Origin: Rhabdophis nuchalis
Lineage: Eukaryota > Chordata > Lepidosauria > Squamata > Natricidae
Assembly (NCBI GenBank): GCA_039707465.1
Contig: CM077643.1
Coordinates: forward strand, 317,631,919 to 317,695,918
Direction: 5' to 3'
Length of the DNA stretch: 64,000 bases
Positions 55,546 through 64,000 of this stretch are shown here, one piece after another. The notes below the pieces were generated by a model that was given only the letters and a program-made list of their open reading frames with translations, did no database searches and was not told the origin of the DNA. How positions within the stretch are numbered: the stretch's first letter is position 1; each line of letters starts with the position of its first letter. Made by a program: the position numbers and the translations under genes.

Positions 55546-55694
55546 AATCATGTTACTAACTTAACAACTGCAATGATCCACTTAACAACTGTAGCAACGA
55601 AGTTCATAAAATGAGCCAACATTCACTTAACTGTCACACTTAACAACAGAGCATTTGGGCTCGATTGTGGCCTTTGAGGGCTACCTGTATTGAA

Positions 55695-55915
55695 AAGAGA
55701 AGGTAACTTGGCCCTGTGGGTAATAACAAGCATGTAGAATTGTACCTGGAAGGCTACTGGAAGCCAGGGCAGCTGGATGGTGGTGTCACATGGGTGAAAC
55801 TTGCCCAATGGTGCATATGCCACTGCATTCTGGACCAGCTGAAGAAGCTTCTGAATGTTTTTTAGGTCATTCCCACGTAGAGTCCATTGCTGAAGGCCAA
55901 ATGGGAAGTGACTAA
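55695..55915 (-). mobile_element. Old L2-like LINE fragment
   Basis: The minus frame reads LPWLPVAFQVQFYMLVITH, a decayed form of the ELHWLPVAFRVQFKVLV region. Plus-strand phrases CATTCTGGACCAGCTGAAG and CCCACGTAGAGTCCATTGC match the matching part of other L2 copies. Confidence 0.65.
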
Positions 55916-56195
55916 GGTATCATATATTGTTAAGTGATTTTAATGATAGGTTAATTTATTTTAATTGTATTAGGTTTTATGTCATATTCTGCAGTTGGCA
56001 TTTTGTTGTAAAATGCTTGGTGGGTTCGGAAAAGCAGAGAAGTTGGGTATCTATTTAATAATAAATAAATGCATTGAGGTGGCAGTTTATGGTATTTCAG
56101 ATATTTCTGGACTGCAATTTCCATACTTCTTAACTTTAGAGGAGTCAAAGGCCAACGGTACCCTGCGGGCAACTCATTAGCTGTCCCTGCTGAAT
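55916..56195. other. Intergenic, nothing recognised
   Basis: No gene or named repeat. Confidence 0.4.
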
Positions 56196-56217
56196 ACACA
56201 CACACACACACACACAG
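56196..56217. repeat. (CA)n microsatellite
   Basis: About 11 uninterrupted CA units. Confidence 0.9.
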
Positions 56218-56449
56218 GACTTGCCACCAAAACAAATGTGAACTGTTGCTATCTGGTCAGAGAACATTGTGTGAGTCGGCCCTTAGGCTTACTTGCCTTT
56301 TTTATTTTAAAAAAATAGTGCCATTTTAACTATTTCAAAACATTCATTGGATGTATTATCTTACTATTCCACCAAGAAGTCAAAATAATACATTTATTTC
56401 CAAAATTGAAGAAAGAACTGGGACCTCACAACAAAACAACATACCAGTT

Positions 56450-56960
56450 ACTAGTGTTTATAGAGATTCTTAGTTATCCAGGTCATGGTTGTCCCTAAAG
56501 TGCTTTTGAAAAGGCAACTGGACTTTGTTTTTTTTCCCTTTGAAGACATTTTACTTCTCATCCAAGAAGCTTCTTCAGTTCTTGACTGAATGGTGGAGGT
56601 TGGAAGGATTTATATTCCTTGCAGACATCTGGAAAACCTGAAGGTTTATCTGTGCCCTCAGGGTTACCTTAATGGTGCAAATCTGTGTGGAATTTTCTTG
56701 GAACCTGTGGAAAGGATTGTGTTGCCAACAGGAGATAGGGTGTGTCATATCCCTCCCCCTCTGTGTTGAGATAACAAAGGGTACCTTCACAAGTCTACAA
56801 TGTGATGTTTGTAGTATTCCTAGATCTGTCCCACTTCTATGAGGTCTCCCAATATAGTATCTGCTACACAGGCAAGCCACGAGGTATAGTCCAAGATGAA
56901 GAAAACTCATGGAGGACAAGGAAACTCACTTTTGATTTCTTCAGAGTTTAAGGATGGACC
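56450..56960 (-). mobile_element. Interspersed repeat, possibly Penelope-like
   Basis: The minus strand reads GAAGAAGCTTCTTGGATGAG, AAGTAAAATGTCTTCAAAGG and CCAGTTGCCTTTTCAAAAGC, a phrase series common in vertebrate genomes and often attached to Penelope-like retroelements. The class is from memory of the phrase, not from a coding domain. Confidence 0.4.
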
Positions 56961-57155
56961 TGTTTTCTACTGGTGGGAAACACTGTCTTACTGGCCCCAA
57001 TGGTTAAGCTGCTGTGGCATTGTTTTTCTGTTCTGCTATTTTAATACTGTACTCTGAGCAGACATATATGGTGCGTAGACTGTGTTGCAGTTAACCGTGA
57101 TGACAAAATACCTTTTAAATGCCAAACAAAATACTGTGAAATGGTTCACTGCCAT

Positions 57156-57550
57156 TGTCAACCTCCGATACGACAGGGGCTGAGAGTGCCTGTGGGGTTG
57201 CCACACATGGGGAGGGGGGAAAAGCCCTGCCACTTGAGAGGGCCTGTCACGAAAGGGATGGTGGGGAGGGACTCATGGGAGAGGGTGCAGAGTGGAGCAA
57301 TGGGATCCGAATCCAACAAGAGACATCGGAGCAGCAATGGCTAAGGCGTGAATGCTGAAGACGCAAAGGCTGATTGCCGGTGTTCCAGAACGCTTGAGAG
57401 GGGTGGGAAGCTCCGGCCCTTCATAATCAGCTGGATGGCAGATGCTCATAGCACTGATTTAGACTCACTTCGTGCCGAGATTCTGTGCTGGAATAAAGAG
57501 GTGTGACTCTGCTTGCTGTGTGGCCTCCTAATTCGGTGAGGCTCAGAGCA
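57156..57550 (+). mobile_element. Solo LTR, 395 bp
   Basis: TGTCAACCTCC start and CTCAGAGCA end (TG...CA), a perfect 5-bp duplication GCCAT (57151-57155, 57551-57555), AATAAA at 57492-57497 followed by GTGTGACTCTGCTTGC, and GC-rich U3. It differs from the Mag-like LTR and from the solo LTR at 2877. The parent could be a gypsy element or an endogenous retrovirus. No internal sequence is left. Confidence 0.82.
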
Positions 57551-57708
57551 GCCATTTCTTTGAAGTGTCTTAAGCAGCTGGAGGTTGCATTGATTGTCCC
57601 ATCTGTTTTTGAGGCCAGCTGTGGGGAACATGACTGGGGGGTGAGAAACTGTTTTTCAGCATGGTGGCAGGAGGGATGAGACCAAAAGCAGGAATTTTTC
57701 TTCTTCTT

Positions 57709-58091
57709 CAGGTAGTTCTTGACTTTTGGGCCACAATTAAACCCAAAATTTCTCTTCCTGAGTGAAACATTTGTTAAGCGAACATTGCCCTATTTTACGA
57801 CCTTTCTTGTCACAGTTGTTAAGTGAATCATTTCAGTTGTTAAGTTAGTAATGTCATTAAGTGAAACTGGCTTCCCCATTGACTGCTTGTCAGAAGGTCG
57901 CAAAAGGTGATCACCTGACCCAAGGACACTGCAACGGTCATAAATAGGAGACGGTTGCCAAGCATTTGAATTTTGATCATGTGACCATGGGGATGCTGCA
58001 ATGGTCATGTGAAAAATTGCCATGTCACTTTTTTCAGTGCCATTGTAACTTTGAGTGGTCACTAAATGAACTGGTTTTAAGTTGAAGACTG
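57709..58091 (+). mobile_element. Pogo-like MITE, copy K
   Basis: CAGGTAGTTCTTGACTTT at the left. The interior is highly typical (CTGGCTTCCCCATTGACTGC, AGAAGGTCGCAAAAGGTGAT). The right terminus is shortened (TTGAAGACTG before TA). Confidence 0.75.
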
Positions 58092-58130
58092 TATTTTTGA
58101 TGTGTCTGGCTGTGGCCAGAGTCGCGGACT

Positions 58131-58352
58131 ACCTGTATTCAATTATGTCCAATTCTAAGAGATTTTCGGGAGAAGTCCCTGCAGTTTTCTTGGCGAGGTT
58201 TTTCAGAAGTGGTTTGCTATTTCCTCCTTCCTAAGACTGAGAGAAAGTGATTGGCACAATCACCTAGCTGGCTTAGTGCCTAAGGCGAAACTAGAATCAC
58301 AGTCTCCCAGATTCTAGTCTGATGCCTTAACCACTACACCAAACTCAAATAT
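58131..58352 (-). mobile_element. Sauria SINE
   Basis: The minus strand begins with the tRNA-like head GTGTAGTGGTTAAGGCATC, continues AGAATCTGGGAGACTGTGAT, AAACCACTTCTGAAAAACC, TCGCCAAGAAAACTGCAGGG and ends in the BovB-like tail. Better preserved than the copy at 484. Confidence 0.85.
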
Positions 58353-60436
58353 CGCAATATCTACTCTTAAATTTAAAGTTAAAAAAAGACGAGAATTTTT
58401 GAAATAAAAGGGCAACAGGTCTGCATGCAAATTAAAGAGCATGTCCATTATCTCTTTTCTGTTCTCCCGATACACAATTGGCATGCTATGTTGAAACCTG
58501 ATTCACCAGGTTTAATCACTACTGTTGGGGATTCCCCACAACCACCCTTTTACTTTTTTCTAACATATTTTTGTACTTCTGAAAGCAGTGGGTGGATCCT
58601 CCTGTTCCACCCCTTTTTGCTGCTTTGCATTGCTTCAATAGCGCTTTCTACCTCAAGTGATTTTGGGTCAGTCACTTTGCATCCAGGATTGTTGCTGTGG
58701 GGAAAATTAAAAGGAGGAAGAGTACTTATACTACCTTGAGCTTATGACAGAAAGATGGGATATTCTTCTAAACAAATTCATTAAAATGAAATAGAATAAT
58801 CTGTGAATTGATATAGTGACTAGAATATTGATCATAAATCATGTTTGGCTTAGTTGAAATTCATGTTTATCTTTAAGCTTTTTGAATAACCCAACTACCA
58901 TTTATTTCCCCTAAATTCAATTTACGCAGTCCCATTGTGTTCATTTGTCTAACCCTGTAGTTCTTTCTAAGAATGTTTGATGGCTTTTAAAATGTCAGCA
59001 CTGCTTTAATATATTTGCATAGAGGAGTAATTGTTTGCCGATTTGTTTTTAGATACCAAACTGCCAGAATAACACACGACATAGATTTTTTCCAAAGTAA
59101 CTATGTATTGACCTATAACAACATTACACTTTATTTTATAATTAACTGCTGGCACAGAGAAGTACATTGAAGCTCACTACACAACTGTTTCATAATGACA
59201 CATTAGGAAGTCATGAAATGTTGGTGGCTGATACAGCGTTTGAACCTTGGCAGAAAGCAGGCATACCATGAGCTAATCCTTGGATAAAACTTCTGATCAA
59301 TGGTTTTACTAGCAAAGAATAACTTCAGTCTTTAGAGTCTTTTTTAGTTTTACAACTTTGTATCCACCTTTCACTTTCATCTTGTCCTCAGCTGAACTTC
59401 CTGTGTTTTAGAGTAACTTACCTATGAGTATTTGGCATATCCTCTCCAAGACGGAGCAGCTATAAGGTCCCTTCTGGGAGTGATAGTAAATCTTAATCCT
59501 TTGATTTCAGCATCAACTGGAAACAGTTTCTGATCTAATAATTTGTTTAATGAGCCATTACCCTGGCAGGGTAGTCACAGTGGTTTATACAAAAATAATA
59601 ATTATAATGAGTTACTACAATAGGAACTTCTTACCCTGCCTTTTGAAATGTCTGCAGCCTACCCTTCAGGAAAACAGGGATCTCCTTATACCAATGGATT
59701 TTAGCAAGCCATAATGTGGCTTGGACAGTTATAGCTAAGCATATAGTTTGGTAGTTATGAACTAAGCTATTGTCTTGTTCAACAAATTATGATTAAAATA
59801 AATGATGTCTTTATATGCTGTATACATTCATAATGTTATGTAATTCAGTATAGCCAACATGAACAGATAAAATTTTGCAGGGATGCTGGCTAAAGTTGCT
59901 CTTATTCTCCCCAATCCTTCTTGCAATAATGTATTTGAGAATCTGATTATAGTAGTAGATTTGTATAAGCTTAGACAGAAAGTGTACATCCACATTGTGT
60001 TTTGTTTGTTTCTGGTTTATTTATATTTATGTGAACATTCAATCTTTGCTCTGCAATAAGGATGAAAGACTGAAAGTTTCCATTATTTTAACATTTGTAA
60101 TGTAAAACAAAAGTAATAAAATTAATCATTTCATTGATGTAAATAAACAGGCAGTCATGCTTCTTTTACAAAAGGTTTGTGAACTACTTGTTTGTTCTAC
60201 TGCCTATAAAAAGGGACACTTTTTATTTGAAAGATCATTATGATCTACTTAATGGATTTCACATTAAGCCAAAATTTCAATCTCAACTGATAGAAACATG
60301 CCATAGATACAGTAAGGTGTTTTTTTTAAGCCCAAACTTGTAGAAATTGAGAGTACAAGGCAATATCCTTAAAGGTGAGATGAATACAAGGCAAAGGAAA
60401 TATAATACAAAGAAAAAGGCATTTGATTGGATCATA
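58353..60436. other. Intergenic, nothing recognised
   Basis: About 2 kb of AT-rich sequence without gene or named repeat. Confidence 0.4.
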
Positions 60437-60612
60437 TTAGAGAGCCAATTTAGTGTAGTGTAGTGTTTTGGCATTTGGCATTGGAAATAGAGACTCAGGT
60501 TCCACTTTAACCTCAGTTACAGGCACTCATTGGGTGGCTTTTGGCCAATCATACTATCTTTCTCCAGCCTACCTCATACGATTGCAGTTGTGGAATAAAA
60601 CGGAGACAGCCT
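60437..60612 (+). mobile_element. tRNA-derived SINE
   Basis: GAGAGCCAATTTAGTGTAGT (tRNA-like head with a small GTAGT expansion), GACTCAGGTTCCACTTT for the B box, CATTGGGTGGCTTTTGGCCA and CTCCAGCCTACCTCATACG. Same family as 16028-16135. Confidence 0.6.
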
Positions 60613-61529
60613 TTCCCTACCTTGATTTAAAATATAAAAATAATAGAGGTGGGATAAAAAGTCTTTTAAAAGGAATACATCAGTAACATTTACTAAGAGA
60701 TATTCCCTTGCATAAAAACAAAAATCTCCCATTTCAACGTTATATCAAAGGTTTTAATCATCTATGCATCGCACTTCCGTTTATAGTTTACACTTCTGTT
60801 TACAAAAAAAGGCTTTTGAAAAAAGCAAGGATAAAAAACCTCATTGTATGCTCATTCCAAGGATTGCATGATTTCATTTGTATACATCTTGAGGCTAATA
60901 CTTTGTGTGTTACTGTGCATAAATAGATTTTTAATCCCTGTTGGACTATATATGCACTTTACTTTTTCTCAGTCTGGTTAAGTTTAGTGTCTGCAAAACA
61001 ATTTTCAAATCCTGGGCCAAGATTTGATTTACAGTTCCAATACATTTGAAAGACATTAGATTGGGAAAGTGCAATGACTCTTGTAAATAACAGGACAAAT
61101 TTCATATCACAAGAGGTAACTAGGTACTATTTGCTTGTTCAATATAAATTTTATACTTGTGCAGTATAAAAAAAGGCTTTAATGTGCATTTATTTTTTTG
61201 GACCATTAAACATGGGATGTTAGATGGTACTTTAAACCCCATAATCGAATGGGATAAGTCATAAGACACTGCGTCCAAGCAGGTAACTATCCAGCGGGAT
61301 CAATGAGTAAGCCTTGCTGAGGTCAGTGACGCTGCCTCCGAGTAAATGAGGCAAGCATTGATTTGCAAGGATATGACGCTTACCTGGGTTTTGTTTTTCT
61401 CCCCCACTGCTGTCCTCCAATAAATGAATAAGTAAAATCCCCGTCTCTTGTCTATGCCACTTATTCTACTTTTAGCCTTACCTGGCTCTCCTTATCACTG
61501 GAATAAGGAAAGCCTCCCCGGACAGGAGA
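60613..61529. other. Upstream flank of MAP3K4, nothing recognised
   Basis: AT-rich until about 61.3 kb, where GC content begins to rise toward the CpG island. Confidence 0.4.
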
Positions 61530-61849
61530 GCCCAGCCACCAAAACAGCACGCGGCTGCAACAGCAATCCTTCGGTAGGCATTGCGCACGGCGGGGCTGGA
61601 ATCCGGGATTTGCAAAAGGAAAGAATTCCGAGGGGAGAAGAAAGGTCCGGTCCGCCGCCTCCTCCTCCTAGACGCGCGCCGCCTCGCCTCCACTCCTGCA
61701 TGGGACGTTCCCTTCCTCTTCCTTCCGGGTGGCGTCCCGTTCCACTTGCCGCTCCGAGGAGCGAATGAGAGCGCCTGTGGAGGGCTTTGTCCCTAGACGC
61801 TCTCCGTACGAGCGATGCTCCCGGCTTCGCTCCTCTTGGAGCCTCTTTC

Positions 61850-61861
61850 CAAGATGGCGGC
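61850..61861 (+). promoter_or_regulatory. YY1 binding site
   Basis: CAAGATGGCGGC matches the strong YY1 consensus found just downstream of start sites in TATA-less promoters. It is 173 bp before the MAP3K4 ATG. Confidence 0.7.
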
Positions 61862-62013
61862 TGCACGGCCAGCTCGGCGCGGTTGGGTGTCTGCAGCCGG
61901 GTCGTGAGTGAGCGAGTGGGTGACATCGCTTCTTTTTGTGGGTCGGCTGCCCCCCCCGCGCTCCTTCGCTCTGGTCGCCTGGCCGGGCTGCGGAAGAGCT
62001 CCTGCGGGTTGCC

Positions 62014-62037
62014 ATGCCTGCCATGGTGCACGCATGA
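62014..62037 (+). promoter_or_regulatory. Upstream ORF overlapping the MAP3K4 start
   Basis: An ATG in good context (GCCATGC) opens a 7-codon frame (MPAMVHA). A second in-frame ATG at 62023 has an optimal context (GCCATGG). The stop TGA (62035-62037) overlaps the main ATG as ATGA. It could lower initiation at 62034 or feed re-initiation. Confidence 0.6.
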
Positions 62038-62107
62038 AAGACGCCGCCGCCGCCTCCGTCAGAGCCATGGAGGAGCCAAAGCCGGAGTGCAGCTGCTCGG
62101 CAAGCAG
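62034..62107 (+). CDS. MAP3K4: MAP3K4 exon 1 (coding part)
   Basis: MAP3K4 (MEKK4) is a cytoplasmic MAP kinase kinase kinase that activates p38 and JNK through MKK3/6 and MKK4/7. Only its N-terminus is here: MKDAAAASVRAMEEP, KPECSCSASR, then a CAG/GTCAGA donor at 62108. It parallels the human N-terminus (Met, basic, acidic, Ala run, then AMEEP and a Glu-Pro-Glu-Cys-Cys stretch), but lacks the human poly-proline insert, so it is shorter. The exon ends after two bases of a codon. The next in-frame ATG, 62067, has a far better context (GCCATGG). The kinase domain and further exons lie right of the window. The call rests on a short low-complexity match plus CpG island and known neighbourhood of PLG. 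Confidence 0.72.
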
Positions 62108-64000
62108 GTCAGACTCCGACGGGGCTGCCAAAAATTAATGCATTAGCAAGAGAGAAAGTTGCTCGGGTTTTTTCCCCTCCTCCCTTTCCTACAGCTGCCT
62201 CGCCTGCCTTTTCAGTAACTTTTTCTTTCTGTGGCTTCCGCCTGTCTTGCTGTTTCTGCAAGAGGGGTTGCTTTCTTTAGATGCTCTTTTTTGGTAAAGT
62301 AGACTAGCCCTTTTGCCAACCCAAAAGCACCCTGTTACCATTGCTCTGCGCTCAGCCAAGAGGGTTGTTGTGAGTCGGTTTTTGTGTAAAATCTTATTTT
62401 TGCCTGTGCAGAAGAGGCATTCCAAAAATAGGCGGTTATTACCTTCTTGCAACGAATGTTGGCTGTATGCATTGAAATGCATTGAAACTAGTACTTTTTA
62501 CCTCCCCCGGAAGATCTTTTCCAGGCTTGTTTTTGCATTGTTCATACCGTAAATAACATTTCAACATGCCACAGCCCCATCCTGTGTGAGCTTATTCAGA
62601 AGTTCAGTGGGTCATAGTCTAAAAGCAGCATGCAACAGATCAGGGGTGTAGTTCTTGAGCTCTTTTAGCATGAAAATCCCTCAATATCGCCTCTAATTTT
62701 TCTTTGCAAGGGAAAATTCTGAAGCCAATATATTTTCTAGTGGTTGTTGCAGGGGTGCTGCAACAGGGATAATTAATTACACCAAGGGAAGGGGGTGCAG
62801 GTTTTCTTTAAAAATATGAAATGTGTGTTGCAGTATAGATTGCATAAATGCATTTAAATGAATTCTTCAGCCTAAATGCTACTGAGGAAATAGATTCAGA
62901 TGTGAACTTTTGGACAGAGGAAAATGGCCTTCATTATTTTGAAATTCATTTCATTAATGCAATAAATTGGATGCTTATGTTACAAAAACTCAAATTTACT
63001 AAATTTGTTAATCAGATCTAGTATATAGTGCTTTGAAATAACTTCATATTCAGTTTTTTATGAATTTATTTGATCTCTATTGTTTACCAGGTTAACTAAT
63101 TTCCTGGTGTTCATATCTTTTGTTCATATGCCTCTGTAATGCAGTTTTCACTAAATATTGCAGGAGCAGAATGATATTTTGGATTTTTTGTCAAGTTCAG
63201 TTCTGATTTCAAGTGCAAATAACTAGTTGATTCCCCTACTGAGTGTTTAACTGGTGATTATTTGGAAAGAAAAGAAATCTAGTCTCAAGAACTTGGTCAA
63301 TGGAAAGTGAATTTGCTTTTCTGTTTTCAGTGTTTGCTCTTCTAATTTGGATTGTTACACCTATCACTATAGAAAGGATATGTTTGCCATTCAGCTTACT
63401 GATTTCACCTGAATTCCCTGTGTTTCCTGAAAATGTGCAGTGCTTCATTGTTTATATCTTTCTTTATAGTTCCGGATTTTCTGTAAGAAAATATTTACCA
63501 GTTCTTATTTTATTTTGTCCACAGCTACATATTTAATGATTAAGGATAGGACTAGTGGCTTGTCATAGGCAACTCTGGGAATTTTCATGACTGGCTAGGC
63601 AAATTAACATGAATTTAATCTTAGAATCAGTTACTTTAACCAAAAATTGACAAGATAACATTTTGTTACATCACAAACCAGAGCTTTGGTAACGTTAAGA
63701 TGTATATGGATTTTGGATTCTAATTGTGAACTCCATGTGATCATTTCTTTGGTCTGTACTGTACTGCGTTGTATAACTAATGGACATTAATAAACAATGG
63801 TCTTGGGAAGTGAGAATGAAAATTATTTCATGGCTCTCTTTTCAGATTTCCAGCTGACTGTTAAAGTGCTACATTAATCTTTGTAATTCCCAAGCAATTA
63901 TTTTTCTCACTTGGATAACATCCTGTTGATTCATGTTACTTCTCACCAGCAGGTACTTAGGAAAATGCCTTCTTTTAAGAATCCAGAATTGTACACTGTC
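62108..64000 (+). other. MAP3K4 intron 1 (inferred), nothing else recognised
   Basis: AT content rises quickly after 62.2 kb. No second exon, repeat family or RNA gene was recognised up to the window end. Confidence 0.5.

Larger units (their letters stand above)
54851..55687 (-). mobile_element. Pogo-like MITE, copy J, split by an L2 insertion
   Basis: It starts CAGTTAGTCCTTGACTTCG after TA and ends GAGGGCTACCTG before TA. The family sequence breaks at about 55071 (CAAGCAAAGTC) and resumes at about 55522 (ATGGGGAAGCAGATTC), so the MITE was present before the L2. Confidence 0.8.
61530..62110 (+). promoter_or_regulatory. MAP3K4: CpG island promoter of MAP3K4
   Basis: CpG-dense block (GACGCGCGCCGCCTCGCC, CTCGGCGCGGTTGG) covering the presumed start site, 5' UTR and first coding exon. 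There is no TATA box. A YY1 site at 61850-61861 suggests the transcription start is close to it. This is the usual promoter type for a broadly expressed kinase gene. Confidence 0.75.

Noticed and set aside
63300..63536. 78-codon hydrophobic frame at the right end considered as MAP3K4 exon 2
   Set aside because: The sequence is not like the MAP3K4 N-terminal region and lacks an acceptor in the right phase.

Overview
This is nuclear DNA of a squamate reptile, most likely a snake. Two vertebrate genes are only partly inside the window. The rest is packed with squamate-type repeats: Sauria SINEs, L2-like and CR1 LINEs, a CR1-L3 3' end with an (AATAG)n tail that is typical of snakes, hAT, mariner and pogo-like DNA elements, and LTR elements. 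Assignments come from reading translated motifs, splice sites, terminal repeats and target-site duplications. No database was searched.

Left part (about 1-15.3 kb): plasminogen (PLG) on the minus strand. Four coding exons can be placed exactly by splice sites, phase and protein match: exon 2 (15160-15295, 136 bp) and exon 3 (13350-13456, 107 bp) make the PAN domain, and exon 4 (4656-4770, 115 bp) and exon 5 (4308-4447, 140 bp) make kringle 1. Exon 1 (signal peptide) was not found, and exon 6 onward lies beyond the left edge. Intron 3 (8.6 kb) holds a complete 5108-bp Ty3/gypsy (Mag-like) LTR retrotransposon with two 341-bp LTRs and a 5-bp AAGCC duplication. It sits inside an older jockey-type LINE. 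Introns 2, 3 and 5 also hold MITEs, hAT pieces, a solo LTR, an L2 fragment and a 25-bp tandem array.

Middle (15.3-61.5 kb): an intergenic desert of transposons. Main items are nested CR1s with an (ATT)n tail (19.9-20.6 kb), two sizeable L2-like LINEs (27.0-30.2 kb minus, 32.9-38.7 kb plus), a 1030-bp mariner with 76-bp perfect inverted repeats but a gutted transposase (31.4-32.5 kb), a 1261-bp hAT element inside the second L2, an orphan CpG island (38.7-39.4 kb), many copies of a pogo-like 0.4-kb MITE, four copies of a TA-flanked inverted-repeat element, and a solo LTR (57.2 kb).

Right part (61.5-64 kb): a CpG island with a YY1 site and the first coding exon of MAP3K4 on the plus strand (ATG at 62034, donor at 62108), followed by intron 1. 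PLG and MAP3K4 are therefore divergent here, whereas in human both lie on the same strand. The most distinctive observations are the divergent gene order, the 5' end of the second L2 (possible intron, His-rich segment and eIF4E-binding-like motif), the snap-back palindrome at an L2 5' junction, the internally deleted mariner, and a 32-bp-arm hairpin in a PLG intron.
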